Assembly: GCA_036345935.2 (NCBI GenBank)
Contig: JADWOT020000595.1
Span: forward strand, 161,001 to 225,000
Reading direction: 5' to 3'
Length of the DNA stretch: 64,000 bases
Source of the DNA: Taenia hydatigena
Taxonomy: Eukaryota; Platyhelminthes; Cestoda; Cyclophyllidea; Taeniidae
This document shows positions 1 through 11,835 of this stretch, piece after piece; the first letter of the stretch is position 1; the number at the start of each line of letters is the position of its first letter. Made by a program: the position numbers and the translations under genes. The notes beneath the pieces are model-generated. The model was not told the DNA's origin, ran no database searches, and saw nothing but the letters and a program-made list of their open reading frames with translations.

Positions 1-1984
1 ATACACTTGCTGGCTCCTCACTACTGCACAAATGTCGGTCTTAAGTCTACGCAAAAATTCCGTTTATTACCAGTTGTGAAGCATTTGCTCCAATCTCACT
101 TGTAGCATGTTAATAAGTTTTGTAACTTTCGTGAATATCTCTCTAAAAAGATATTAGTCCTTAATCAAAAAGTCTTCTTATCCGCATCCACTTGCATCGA
201 AAGTGTCTCTAAAAGTAGCTCTGTAAAGTGTCTTTTGGAACAAATTTAAAAAAATTGTACGTTAATAACCGGTAAAGAAAGACCTCATGGCTCTATATTG
301 TGTCTCTGGTCAATTGGTATTTCGTGTTGGATGCTATGTTTCATGCCGAGTGCTCTGATGCCTTTGAAGAGTAATTGATTTGACCTGCAAACAAACTTTT
401 CTTTGTACGCGTATCATGTAATGGCAGGCGTGGGTGAGTGAGAGCGACCTCTTCGGTAACACGAAGAGGAGAGGGGCAAAATCCTTTGAGCAACTTAATC
501 TGTTGTAGGCGAACAAGCGCTGCAACTTTACCAGAAGCAGTGTCAAAACTGAAGGAGTTGCTCACTAGTAGATATACGACGCCCGATTTGGCTTTCAAAC
601 AATGCTGTTAAATACCATCGTGCTAACTTAGTTATCAAAGTTTGAGAAAGTCCATTTTCGCGGCTGTCGTTGACACAGCACTGACTTTGACTTGATGTGC
701 ACCTTAAGACGCCGCGTGAGACATGACTGCTGCTACAAAATCATGGCAGTGAATTTTCCTCGTCTAGCTGGGGTTATCACCGTAAAGCATTGGCTCCATT
801 GCTCTCTGTTGGTCTTGTGGGTTCCCTATACTTACCTCACTTTATCACTAACAAGACATTAGTAAATTACATTTAAGTTCATAAATATCATCTGTTCGTA
901 GACACGAAGCTCAAAATAAATGGTTTTACACGATCCACATTTTATCAAACTTGCATATCTGCCTTTCATATTGTCCCGCGCAAATTCGCCTTGATTAGTG
1001 AAGTTTTCCGCTCAACTGCTCTTTCCACCCCCATCGTCTGCGGTCATAGGCTCAAAGCTGAAGCCGACATTTCAGAAAAGCTAACATGTGACTTGTGGTC
1101 GTTATGCTAAACCCGTTCTGCTTTACCAATCACCACCGACTGCAGTTCTGACTACATGCTGGGCATTACATTAGTGAGTGCAGGTGCGACCTCTTCTTCT
1201 AACTCCATTCTTCGCTGTGGCACCCTAAGAGCTATAATGTGGAAGGAGACAGTTGAGTAGACAATAAAAAATACTTTGTGTACAACATCCCTACACCGAT
1301 GACGTCTCAACTTCTACGTCTCCTCATGTCCTCAGCACAACTGATTCTCGCATCTTAGCGACACATTTGTGCTAGACTTTATTTTGGTAATTAAAACCGC
1401 AAAACCTTGCATTCTGCGGTTATCACTACTGGTTTCCGTATTCGGAGTTGATTTATTTTAGTGCGTTGCAGTTAACTTTTGCTAAAGACGTAAAAATGAA
1501 AAGAAATGATTTGGTGGCTTTCTCGCTCGAAAGTAGACTGGTTAAAAGAGATGAGTGAATCCAGTTTATCAGTGGCTTTGACCACGTCAGCGTAAATGAT
1601 AGCATTTGGTAGTCTGTAATGGGTTTATTGAATGGGAAACTGAAAGACTAAAGGCAAAGGTCGTCAACGATTCACATTGCGGGCCGATATCTGCATTGGC
1701 AGCACATTCAGTGGTGCCACTTGCTAATGGCACAGCAAAAAGCACTGACAGAGACTGAGAATTTGTAAAGTAAATGGGAAAAGTGTTTATTGCAGGTACT
1801 TACAACTTCGGAGAAATGAAGGTGCTTTGAATCAGTTGGGAATTATTACTTAAGTGACTACTCTCCACTCACTTCGAAAATCGTGCTTACCTTCCGTTCC
1901 TTTTTTGTTTGTGGAGACCCACGTTGACTAAAATAGGTAGATAGCGAACCCACCATTGCAGCTATAGTTGACCAATCTTGTCCA

Positions 1985-3430
1985 CAGCCTCAGCATCAGG
2001 TGCGTGAGCACACACCCTTTAGGTTCCACTCCAACCTCGTGATAAATAGCGCCTCGCTGAAGTCATTGTCAGCCGCACAACTTTCCTCCATTGCTCACAA
2101 TCTAAGCCCACTTATATTCAGTTTGCGTGAATTTGCGTAAACGTCTTCTGAGAGATGGTAATGTGCGAGGCGATTGGGAAGAAGGAGGTGTGCCTGCCCC
2201 AAGAATAGAAGTGCACGAGCTGTAGAGACAGTGCCGATGTTGAGAATTCGTCTCCATAGTGCAACATGAAACAAGAGCACATTGTAAATAGGCCCAATGT
2301 TTAAAAATGTCTGCTATGGAGAACAGGAGCTTGCTCAACTAATGAGTCGGCAAAGAGCATTCAATGAAAGTTCTCTGCTTTTGCGCTCGTAAGTGAATTA
2401 CATCCTCTGCATTGTCGCATTTGGGATGTTGACAGGGGGTAAAGCTAACCGTATTCAAAAAGGCCTATGTAGTGGACTATTGAAAATTGTGGTTGAACCC
2501 AAACAGCTGTGAAAACAAGAGTGGCTTCAGTCAGTTTTTGCCCCACCCCTTTTGCATCGAATGGGTTGTCAAGACTCATATGAATGCGTACTGTCGAGAA
2601 ACTAATAAGTGATGCGATGTGACATGTCTACGTATCAGAAAGACAATGGGCTATGTTTAGCAAAGTGGTCATGTTCGCGATGGTAAATTTATAATTTCAC
2701 TGAATTCCGCTCAATAAAAGTCGTCCACGAATGCATCATTTACATCTATTCTGATGTGTAGCTGATATGCAGGATGAGCGGGTGGATGGTTTCATGGATG
2801 GCCAGTTGCAATACGCATGCAGAAATACGGGAATGTCTCCAAACTTGCCTAGCAAATGCTTTAGAACTTGTAAGATGGAGGCTATAAGATGGCAATTGTA
2901 ATCATTGGACTTACTCAAACACTAAGCTTGATTTGATCCTTTGCGTGTTTCACTTTGACGCTTGTGGACTTTTAGCAAACGACTACGTTCAAATTTTCTC
3001 CTTTTACCCATTTAAAGACCTTTTGTGAAAAGGTAATTGACTCGCAAAAGAGATCTAAAACACTCAAACTTGTGCGATTTTTTTCTTTTGAGATTGCGTT
3101 GCCACACCACATCAAAGATGCAATCCGTTAGTCAATTGGTGAATGCGATGCCTTGCAAACGTGGTAGCGAGATTCAGTTTTATCGCAGTAGCTGCGTTCG
3201 CGTTGTCTAAGTGACGTTTCAGTGTTACTGCCACTAATATGATTGACGTAGAATTTTTGTTTCTAAGCCATAAAAGAGCTAATCTGGTGGGGACTAGTAA
3301 CGATTACACAGGGTATAGTGACGAGTTATCATGGACTAATCACAAAGTGTGAACTCACAATTTAACTTTTGGGGTTTTTGTAAAAATATTGGAAAACGTT
3401 GTTGCCCTTTTTGCACACTGAGTGAAATTT
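1985..3430. other. Block present only in the left arm
   Basis: The right arm runs directly from the counterpart of left position 1,985 (about 38,605) to that of 3,430 (about 38,585), so these ~1.45 kb are either a left insertion or a right deletion. Its part 2,050-2,340, read on the minus strand, is a diverged match to 50,220-50,470, next to the CAP gene. This favours loss from the right arm of a block that an ancestral unit contained. No gene is supported inside it. Confidence 0.65.
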
Positions 3431-3801
3431 GCAAAGGATTGGTAAAGCAGTATTCTTTGCACTGTTCCAAAAGTAAATGCAACTGTTTCAAAATACCGAT
3501 AATGGAAGTTGAGGCAACTTAATGCCATTTGTTGAATTGACCTAGAATGGTGAGGTGAGGATGTTCCCTTGAATGGGATCAGATAGGAAATGCACTTCTA
3601 CAAGAAGCCCATGGCCTCCAGTTTGCAGCATGAATGTCTTTGGATCTGAGACAGTAGTTAGACTTTTATTATGAAGGCACTGCTATTCATGCAAACAATG
3701 TCGAGGCAGGATTTAACTTTCAGTCGCTCCAAACAGGATATCTGTATACCAAACGTCGCAAGCTTTGTAGTGTCACCACACAAGCCACTTTTTCCACCAA
3801 G

Positions 3802-3910
3802 ATTTAAACTCAAAAATGTTCTAGTTGATGCACACAGAAATAGACTGAATCTAAGTGACTTTGGCTTGACCGAATCTTTCGGTTACCCACTTTTAATGTT
3901 GATCAACAAA
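3802..3910 (+). CDS. Protein-kinase catalytic-loop/DFG exon (fragment)
   Basis: A pyrimidine-rich acceptor ending CCACCAAG precedes 3,802 and a strong donor (AAA|GTAAGT) follows 3,910. The open frame between them reads K-L-K-N-V-L-V-D, then N-R-L-N-L-S-D-F-G-L. This is the kinase catalytic-loop Asn and the DFG motif at their usual spacing, with NVLVD in the beta-7 position. The HRD triplet is not in this exon: if the frame is read straight upstream, Arg stands where the catalytic Asp should be, so a previous exon would have to supply HRD and none was found. The inverted copy at 38,104-38,212 has the same length but is altered. No exon with an APE motif was found downstream. Orphan exon or pseudogene fragment; family unresolved. 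Confidence 0.5.
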
Positions 3911-5259
3911 GTAAGTTCTCCATTCTTCAGAACTCATTAAAAATTCACTTGTCTAATAACTGCGTGTCGTAAGTTGTACTTCTGACACTCTCCAAGGAAT
4001 GCTTGAAAGATATTACCATTCTATGCCGTGAGTCAGTTTAGTTTAGTTTGTTGTGAGTGAGGTACTTATGCGCTGTTCCTAGAACATCCCACATTGTGAT
4101 TGTCAGCATTTATTTTCTCCTCATTCAAATGTGCTGAAGCGCCACAGCATTGCACATATCTTCTCCCTCCCCACCACTAATAAATCATTGTTTGCCTTAC
4201 TGCCAATAGACATTCAACGAGATGGCACAAGAGATTGCCTTCCGCTTGCATTGGTAAATGTAATGAATTCAAACGAAAGGCCAAGAACACAAATGCTCAA
4301 GGCGATGATTATTTCAAAGGCTAATCTGTCTATTCGATTTCAGCTGCCGCATGAAGCAATTTTGGTAAAGCTTTTACTTTTACTTTTATTCATGGTCCCC
4401 TCGAACATTTTCATTTGTAGCTGTTGTGTAAATGCGTGTAAGACCAACAAGGAGGCGTACAATAACGTGTGAGGCCATAGAATAGTTATTGATGAACGTG
4501 GCCTGTTGGATGAATGATATTGGTCAAGTGACACTTGCGTGGTGCTGCGGACAGTAGTGCATGTCTAGCAATATGTGGATCATTTAGACTGAAACATTAA
4601 AATTAGAAATTAGTTGATAGAGAAAATAAGGCTATGCCTTGTGACCAATAACATCGCAGTGCTCATGCCATGCTGAATATTAACAGTACTTGTACACGAG
4701 ACATGCATTCAGGTGTGCCAAGGGCATCTCTGTGGCCTAATACCTGTTCTCATGTTGAGATGCGACTCCTGTACAAATGGGCATGGGGAATTGGTGGGCA
4801 AAGCGTGGCGTCCTCGTAATCGATGCATTCAACTGCACTGATTGCTGTGTTTAATCAACTCAAATTCTGTGGCATAATAAGTAGAGGTCAACGTATTTTA
4901 AGACGCCATTGTAATACTTCGCCCGTTTGATTGTCGATTTCGGCTCTAGTCTGGCGGTCTGGCCTTTAGACCATGACAGCAGTCCCTTCTCCCTGCTCCT
5001 TGAGTAGTTACATTTTGTCTTACCATTTTGCCTTCTTTTGCCTTCGAGGAAGCCTCGAGATGCTCTACTCATTATGCCGTCCTTTAAAGTTCCTATTTTT
5101 AACTCCTACTACCGTAAACTTGACTACTGAGCAAATATTCATCATCATGATACGCGTCTGATTTTCATCATATCGATTGTCTACCTTTGCATCGATTTAT
5201 GAACTGACTAAACGATTACGTGGTAATTCCACTGCCTCTGCAAACTGATCATCAGGCTG

Positions 5260-5481
5260 ATGTTTGAAATGGTCAAAAATTACAAAAGAGACGAATGGTG
5301 CTACCGGTTAAGTAGCCTCGATCGAGTTCACTCGAGTTATGTTCAGCAAGATGCGTATTCGTTGCAGAAAAAAACTCAGCAAAGATCATTCGTGAGCATC
5401 AACTCTGAGATCAAGAACAGTCTTGATCGTATGCTGCGACGGGTATTTTTGGTTGACGAAGACTATCCGAATTTGCAATAG
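5260..5481 (+). CDS. Candidate terminal exon, possibly kinase C-lobe
   Basis: An open frame of 73 residues ends in TAG at 5,479-5,481. Its tail, S-E-I-K-N-S-L-D-R-M-L followed by V-F-L-V-D, resembles the C-lobe helix of kinases that reads roughly S-x-E-x-K-x-L-L-x-R-M-L. It lies on the same strand as the DFG exon at 3,802, about 1.3 kb downstream. The right-arm counterpart (about 36,548-36,770, minus) carries frameshifts and cannot encode it. No confident acceptor was fixed, and the resemblance is short, so this could be chance. Confidence 0.3.
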   Translation: MFEMVKNYKRDEWCYRLSSLDRVHSSYVQQDAYSLQKKTQQRSFVSINSEIKNSLDRMLRRVFLVDEDYPNLQ

Positions 5482-6029
5482 CGAAACATTTTGCCACTAA
5501 TGCTTACGATTTAGTGGTAAGGGTGAGGGCCCCTTGATGCTTCGTACGGTAAGTGAGTGGTCACGAACAGTCTCAAACCAACTGATTAGTAGTGGTTTGA
5601 TATTGTTGGTGCAGACACAAGCAAAAGTCTTAAAGCTTTTCTATTTTCTACATTTTCTATTTTATGAGTTGCACTGCAAGAAGTAAATCAGTAAGAGCTC
5701 AGTAACATTAACACTTTCTCGAAATTTACTAAAGTGCGCAAAGTGTTGTTTAAGTCCATCATTGTTAATCAGTTTCAGGACTGTTCTCACCTCGCAGAGG
5801 CTTGGAGAGCAAGGCGTGGACTGTATTGATGGTTGAGCGCCTAGTGGATGTCACCATCCCCCGAGTGAAATTGCAGTGCAGACGTGGCCTTAAAGTCTCA
5901 TCAAAAGTTCAGTCCCGACTGGTCATGTAGAGGTACATCTAGCTGACTGCGGCTTTTGTTGTTCACCGTCATCCTATCCTTGTCGCCGTCTCTTCTTGCC
6001 TCCATTCCTGCTCCCATCTTCTATTGCAG

Positions 6030-6394
6030 CACTATACAATTTAACTTCCAAGCATGAATGTGATACATTCTACGCAGTTAAAAATGTTTCCATGAATCAC
6101 TCTAAATACAGGCAGGTAAGAATTTCCTTTCTGATTGAAATTTGCAATTGCATCAATCGATGGTTTCACAGATGCCTTTTATCTGGCCAATTGGAAGCAC
6201 TTCCTTTTGGAACGCTAATTCTTCTTTTCTAACTAACAGCTAGAATTGAAAAGAATGAAATTGGATAGACTTGATTCGCATGTGAGGGTTGTGAAGGCCA
6301 TCTTCCTGGTCCCTGCTACTAACCTTCTAATTTGCCGTCTTCATGACCTTGAAGTTCGTAGACATTTGGCTTATAACTACTTAATTTCCTATTT
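6030..6394 (+). CDS. Kinase-like N-lobe, two exons (6,030-6,115; 6,240-6,394)
   Basis: The first exon follows a TTCTATTGCAG acceptor and ends at GGCAG|GTAAGA. It encodes 28 full codons including F-Y-A-V-K, the beta-3 strand with the ATP-binding Lys. The second exon starts after AACTAACAG at 6,240, is in phase with the first (phase 0), and begins L-E-L-K-R-M-K-L-D-R-L. This fits an alpha-C helix and is followed by V-V-K-A-I-F-L-V, which fits beta-4. It ends at a GTAAGT donor after 6,394. In the right arm the first exon has lost its donor and the second has lost about 36 nt and its acceptor region. No exon continuing this frame without an early stop was found, so a full kinase gene is not shown. 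Confidence 0.45.
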
Positions 6395-6628
6395 GTAAGT
6401 TCTTTTTTAACATTGCATTAGCACTTGCCAGAGGTACTTCCTAATGTGGTGTGTTATTCGGCTAGTTTACTAGGCTATTTCCACCAAAGGTCTTCGATTT
6501 GTACTAAACGAGGAGGAGCAGTACGAAGTGCCCAATTTTATCAGAACGCAGCAACTCAGAAAGAATGTTTGTGTTATGGTGTGCGTGAGTGTCTCCTCTG
6601 TTTATGAGGTATTACAAGAAGTGAGGAG

Positions 6629-6916
6629 GTGAATAAGGAAGAGGAGAGGCATAGAAGCATACACGATGCTGCGATGACTCATTGCACTGAATTAAATCAA
6701 GAATCGAAAGGACAGGTGTTTGTTCCAATCAAGTTATGTACAGTACAAAAAATGAGGAAATTTTGTCATTGTATGTTTACTTCTTTTTGTGCTGGTCGAT
6801 ATGTTCTCAATCTTCTTGTTGATTTTCGTTATCATCGCATTACTCTTTGGTGGTTAAATTTGCGTCAATCATTAGAAATGAATTCGACGACTTACTGGTT
6901 GTGGTTCCCATCCTAG
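6629..6916 (+). other. Open frame conserved between arms, role unknown
   Basis: A 95-residue frame here matches the last part of the 124-residue frame at 35,139-35,513 (minus). Both contain E-E-E-R-H-R-S near the start and V-D-F-R-Y-H-R-I near the middle, with a frame change between copies in the poly-A-rich part around 6,745. The longer right copy also covers left 6,490-6,620 in one frame. No family is recognised. Such agreement can come from shared nucleotide ancestry alone, so coding is not established. Confidence 0.2.
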
Positions 6917-7327
6917 CATTCCTTTTGTTATTAGGAATTGGTATGGAAGTCTGTGCTCCTAATAGATAATGCGCTAGGGATTAGATGTAAGGGGGCATAA
7001 CTTGATGAGAAAACCCTGCTGCTATAATTGTTGAGCTGGAACTTTGCACAGTGGATCTGGACTGCGTTCGCTCACTACAAGGCGCATTTTCTTCTTTACT
7101 TAAAAAAAGGTAGAGATGCAGACAACCTCGTACTTCCTTTACTCATCCTGTTTGCAAACCTGCCTCAAGAAGCGCCACTTCTTTTCCTGCTTCAGACAAG
7201 CAATCTGTGATATCGCGACCACCTCATCCCATCAATCTACATTTACGTTGCAAGAGTGTCATCATCTTCTACTCTCTCTGCATGTCATTCCCACTATATG
7301 TGTTGCTGCTGTGTTTTCTATGTCTGT

Positions 7328-7685
7328 TGAAATAGACTTGATCCCTCTGTGTGGAAAATCAGTGAAATCTTGTTCTCCCATTGTTGCTGTGTTGCATCCT
7401 AGTCGCATTGTAGACATTTAATTGTACTTTGCTTTGTGATTGTGCGGCCACATGACTCCGCTTTCTTAGCAATAAATTTTGCGAATCCCAGTCATTGTCT
7501 TGTTCTCTTACAAAGTAGATTAAAATCAAAGTGTAAGGAGGAGGACCTGTTGGTAGATAGGTAAGTTGGTCCAATTCACTGTGGTGTCCCTTGCATTCTA
7601 TGGTGAAGTGTGAGTGATGAGCGTTGACAAAGATGAGATCAGAGTAAGTCTATCACAATGAGCGTAGACTCTATCCTAACAGTCT
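7328..7685. repeat. 358-bp tract identical to the opposite arm
   Basis: Aligned by eye base by base against the reverse complement of 34,334-34,691, this tract has no mismatch or gap. The flanking differences are at 7,327 and 7,686 (34,692 and 34,333 on the right). Outside it the arms differ every few to tens of bases. It contains a 71-residue minus-strand frame (7,359-7,574) that is broken by several stops in the third copy at 49,420-49,700, so protein constraint is an unlikely explanation. Confidence 0.85.
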
Positions 7686-7947
7686 GCAACTCCCACTTAG
7701 TCGATAAAACTTTCGTCTATAGTCAGTAAAGCACAAAGTGAAACCTGAAAACAAGACTGTTGCTCCACTTTGGCTATTTGGAAATAAGAGGACGATTTCT
7801 AGTAGTCTAGATGTCTCTGCCTCTTAGAGAAGATGACAATACGCCTGCTTTTATAGAATCCATTGGATTGCAGCATCACAACAGCAAGTTCTTGCATCTC
7901 TCAGATGCATCCGATAGCACTGAATGCATCTCCCCAAAGTCATTTAG

Positions 7948-8324
7948 AGAAACGTGTCGGCGGTGTTGGTGCAGCACTTACTGAACACTTTTCATTCGGG
8001 GTTAAACAAACTGTTCCATCACAATAACTTGCAACTGATTCTGCATGGCTTCAGTTTCATCGTAAGCATTGGCATACACAATCGCTTACTACTTTATTTA
8101 TTTTGTGGGATGATTAATAGAATGCGCCTCGTGGAATGGTCACGCACTTGTCGCATCATGTCCCTCCATCAATTAGGTCGTCTCTGCTGCAGAGAAGTCA
8201 AAGCATCTCATGCAAATCAGCCACTTCTTTGCTGTCGTCTACATGGATATGCTTGATGCGACCAGCTGAACGTGCCTGTAGGTATGCTTTGAAAAAATTT
8301 CTGGCTGATACATTACTGAGGTGA
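7948..8324 (+). CDS. Kinase-like C-lobe end, two exons (7,948-8,061; 8,121-8,324)
   Basis: Exon one follows CATTTAG, encodes 38 codons, and ends at TTCATC|GTAAGC. Exon two follows TGATTAATAG, joins in phase 0, and runs 67 codons to a stop at 8,322-8,324. Across the join the protein reads L-F-H-H-N-N-L-Q-L-I-L-H-G-F-S-F, then H-V-P-P-S-I-R-S-S-L-L-Q-R, then S-A-T-S-L-L-S-S-T-W-I. This is the order and spacing of the CAMK-type C-lobe (G helix, then H/I helices ending in the 'hPWI' position). About 27 residues follow as a C-terminal tail, and AATAAA lies at 8,343-8,348. The right-arm copy has an insertion, a lost frame and stops. Activation-segment exons between 6,394 and 7,948 were not found. 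Either a diverged gene or a relic that has kept its frame here. Confidence 0.45.
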
Positions 8325-8342
8325 CACTGTGAAGAACCTCAA

Positions 8343-8348
8343 AATAAA
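8343..8348 (+). terminator. AATAAA polyadenylation signal
   Basis: A canonical hexamer 19 bases after the stop of the kinase-like terminal exon. It is a weak criterion alone in AT-rich DNA, but the position is right for a short 3' UTR. Confidence 0.35.
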
Positions 8349-9634
8349 TTGCTCCGATTTATTTGAAAGGTGGTTGGATGTGGGTGGTCTACTCTGCTTG
8401 ACCTGGTCATCGAAGGAGGCGCAACGGCAGAACCAGAGCGAGCCAGTTAGCTAAGCGATCGACCAGTCACCCCATTCATTAAGCGAGAGCACATATTGTA
8501 GTGGTATGCCCAACGAATTTGCGTATTTCACAGGTTTTAGCATTGTATTGGCATTCGAATGTGCGTCACACAAACACTAAGGCACTCAGTCAAAAGGTCG
8601 TCTTTTACGGTTGAGTTGATGAAATTCTCGGCTACTGCAGATTTGAGGCATGAAAATATGCTCTATTAGAGACATAGAATAAACTGCCAGTGTTTGCCTA
8701 CTTTAAGGATTTGTGTATTGTATTCTCTGACAGTAATTATCATGGTAGGATGCCAGCGGTCATTCAGTAATGCTTTTGCAAGGACACATTATAGGCTTAT
8801 CTTACGCGTAACGCAGGAAAGAGCTAAATATCTCCAAATTATTTGCAGTCAAATGTAACCGTAAGCCTAATCCTCCTTCATTATGATTTCGTCAGCTCTT
8901 TCAGTTGACCTAGTAGTGGATTCTCGTCTTAGTTCCTCGATTGCAGACGTTCCTTCACCACCGAGATAACTTGGCGCTTAACTTGGAGGCGTGTGAACGA
9001 GTTTAGGCGTTTCCTTCAAAAAGTGATGGTGATCAATCAGCAATCTGAACACGACTATTTAGTCCCCTTAATTTTGGCTCAGAAAATATAAGTGGAATGA
9101 GCGTGATAGTAGGTGCAGGTGGAATTTAGACCCAATGGTCTACATTTGTTCGTTTCTCCGAACAGCCATTCAAATGGCTGAAACCCATTAAACTTATACC
9201 AGCTATGCCTTCCATTTTGGCCACAACTTACTGTTCCATTAGATCCCATTTAGGTCAAAATCTAGCCTGAATAAATCAAAATAACTTCCGTATTGTTTAC
9301 ATTATCCTAGACGGCCTTTTGTTTTACCCATGTGGCAGACAAAAAGGCTGCACGTTATCTAAAAAATGCCTCACAAATGTGTTTTGGAACAATCTAAACT
9401 AAGGTTTACTTTTCATTAATGTAGTGAATTGGTATAGCAACGGAGCAAACAATAAAGCAGGACTTTTACGTTAACTTCGTAGGCAAACTTCCGAAGTCCC
9501 GCTGGATTGCATTTCAGCATGGCTTGGGAGCATTGTTTACCCAAAACAATTCTTTTACTGTTGTTCCAGACTTCTTATACCCTCTGATGTAAGCAGACAA
9601 TGGTGACGAAAAGTATACAAAGATCTCTTAGCTT

Positions 9635-9850
9635 TTGGTAGAACAAGTCGTCTATAACTCCCTCCTACGAAGAGTCCTTGGGTGGATATCTGTCCTGTTC
9701 ACAAACGACGTTGGACAAGTCATTATGGTCGAACTACCACGTGACGCGGATACCATCTGCTCCTACCATCTAGTCAAGTTTGCGATGAATCGAAGAAGTG
9801 TTGTAGGCAGCTTACAGTCCTGCGCTACAAGGTTCTTAACTAGTGATTAA
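9635..9850 (+). other. Open frame shared by both arms, role unknown
   Basis: This 71-residue frame, containing N-S-L-L-R-R-V-L-G-W-I-S-V-L-F, is open here and also at 31,239-31,487 (minus). Roughly a third of residues differ between the copies, including charge and size changes, which argues against purifying selection. There are no clear flanking splice sites and no recognised family. Confidence 0.2.
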
Positions 9851-10795
9851 CTTAAAACTCTTATATTGTGGTCCACTGCATTATGCTCTAACATCATGTC
9901 AACCTTTCATTTTCAATCCCGCCTGCTCGCAAACAACTCCCACTCATTCTTATAAGCATACATCAAGCTAGAAGGAGTGCCATGCAGACTCCTCCTGACT
10001 TCCGTGCAGCTGAGTTAATAGTAAATATAAATGCATTTCCACACTTGATCACATGATTGAGGTTGCTTCAGCGTTTCTAAGATTGCCTACAGTAGAGGAG
10101 AAGAGGATGGCAGCAGAAGCGTCAGCAAAGGCCGTCTGTAGCACTGGTTCATGCGTAACGTAAAAGCTGTCTGTCTGTAGCTACCAGTCACGGCAGTGCA
10201 AATGATGCAGCTCTTTCTCCACCTAAGTCCATTCATGAGTTACTTTTTCCAAGGATTTTGCTGAGACTGAAAGCTCTCTGTGTAACTTAAAAGAAAAGCT
10301 GGCAGAATAGATTCCTAAGTAAGAGAGAGGGAGCATGTTGAGACGTCCAAAGCACTAAAGCAAATGAACCTCTCTGCACGATGTAAGCATTAATCAACTT
10401 CAAATCGAGTGCTCCATGGTTTATGTTAGTTACTGGCGTTAGTGAATCAGCCTTGGGAAACACGCCATTGCTTGAGCAAAAGCCACAGTCAACAAAATGC
10501 TGGTGGATAGCGTAACATAGCATGTTCTCTTTGCAACCTTGACAGTGGTTAGAAACTTGACAAACTGCCTGATAAACGAGGATGTCTGCAGTGAGGACGG
10601 ATTATTAGGCGTTGGCTAAATGGCGACTACAATGTCGAAGCCGGACTAGCCGATTGTATCTCGGGATGATGACCAAAAGCAACACATTTTCGCAGTTTTA
10701 TTAAGGAAAGGGAATGCAAATTATCAATGCACAGACTCTGCCTTGCAAACATTGGAGTATGACTTTTAATGGCATAGTTCTGATACCAACGCAAT

Positions 10796-11800
10796 CTGTT
10801 TTAATTACCATAATTAATGAAAGGTTTATTCACGCGCTTGCCTAGTGCTAGCTCCTAAAGCACAAGTCCTTCCTTAAACTTTAATGCATTAAATTGTTTT
10901 AATGCTCCAACAGCTAGTAAGCTTGATAGTCTATGCTTTCGAAAATGAGTCCAGTTATTTCTTTGAGCATCGTTAATCGCTACATATAAAGTGGCGGATG
11001 TTCGTGTAAAGCATGAACGCCTGCCGCCAGCAATCGTGCCCGCTTGACCTTGCTCCTAATTTCACAAGTCTCACGTTCACTGGACGTGTTTTCGTGGAGC
11101 TGCAGGTAGCTCTCCTTTGTCGGTCGAAAATTTTCCTTACAGTGGCTTCTACTTCATTTTGTCGGACTTCCATTTTAGCGCACAAAATCCAGGCTATCTA
11201 ATGCTTTGGGCACAGTCTCGTCTTATCGGCAATCATCGCAGCTCTCACTTATGCAAAGGACTGTACTGTTGTAGGTGGCCAAACCAACCGAGCTGATAAT
11301 TTTCAATTCAAAAGGGCTTGAATTATTGTCTGCTTCCCATCAAGACAGTGAGTCAATCGGTGTGCACTTGTTTAAAACCCGTTTCATCAGCAGGTCTTGT
11401 AAAAGGCGCAGATGTTTTCCTTAGTCTGCTTTCTCCCGTCCAGCCTTCCCGTGTGTTGATGAACCGGATAGTAAGGCGATACTGATGTCAAAGGTCGCCT
11501 TATTATCCGGCTCATCGATACGGGACAGCTCGACGCGCGAAGGCAGACTAAGGATAACATCATCATCTTTTACAAGGACTGATGAAAGGACGAGTTTTTA
11601 AAAGGTGAAACCTGCTGCAAGAAATAACTGGACCTATTTCAAAATGTGTGGACCTCCGAGCCCACTGGTTGCTGGAGCATTAAAACAATTCAATGCATTG
11701 AAGTTGAAGGAAGGATTTGTGCCTTAGGAGCTTGTAGTATGTGAGCGCGTACTTAACGCCTTCATTAATTGTGGTAGTTAAAATATCCCGCTTTGGTATC
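10796..11800. mobile_element. Element with ~200-bp terminal inverted repeats (left copy)
   Basis: The stretch 10,796-10,990 reappears as its reverse complement at about 11,610-11,800. Both start near an ATAATTAATGAA(A/G)G motif and contain the GCTCCTAA(A/G)GCACAA block. Between the repeats lie a core (11,040-11,215) and a separate foldback hairpin (11,371-11,603). The equivalent element in the right arm is 29,642-30,350. No transposase frame is visible, so this would be a non-autonomous foldback or MITE-like element. The terminal target duplication could not be defined by eye. Confidence 0.6.
11371..11603. repeat. Long foldback hairpin, arms ~112 nt
   Basis: Bases 11,371-11,482 pair with 11,493-11,603 around a loop near 11,487. 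Matching blocks include TTTAAAA(A)C..CGT, TTCATCAG, CTTGTAAAAG, TCCTTAGTCTGC, and GATGA(A/G)CCGGATA(G/A)TAAGGCGA against the opposite side. Several bulges and mismatches remain. It is absent from the right-arm element, so it probably arrived after the arms formed. It could be a small MITE; an expressed hairpin RNA is possible but nothing here shows transcription. Confidence 0.75.
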
Positions 11801-11835
11801 ACAAATGAGCTTTTGCAAATCATACTAAGAGTTCT

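Noticed and set aside
7359..7574. 71-residue minus-strand frame, identical to one at 34,445-34,660
   Set aside because: It lies wholly in the identical tract, the third copy is full of stops, and no splice or start context is present.
11570..11600. CTGATGA followed by ACGAG, reminiscent of a hammerhead ribozyme core
   Set aside because: The GAAA and cleavage-site elements are missing and the sequence is explained by the foldback hairpin.
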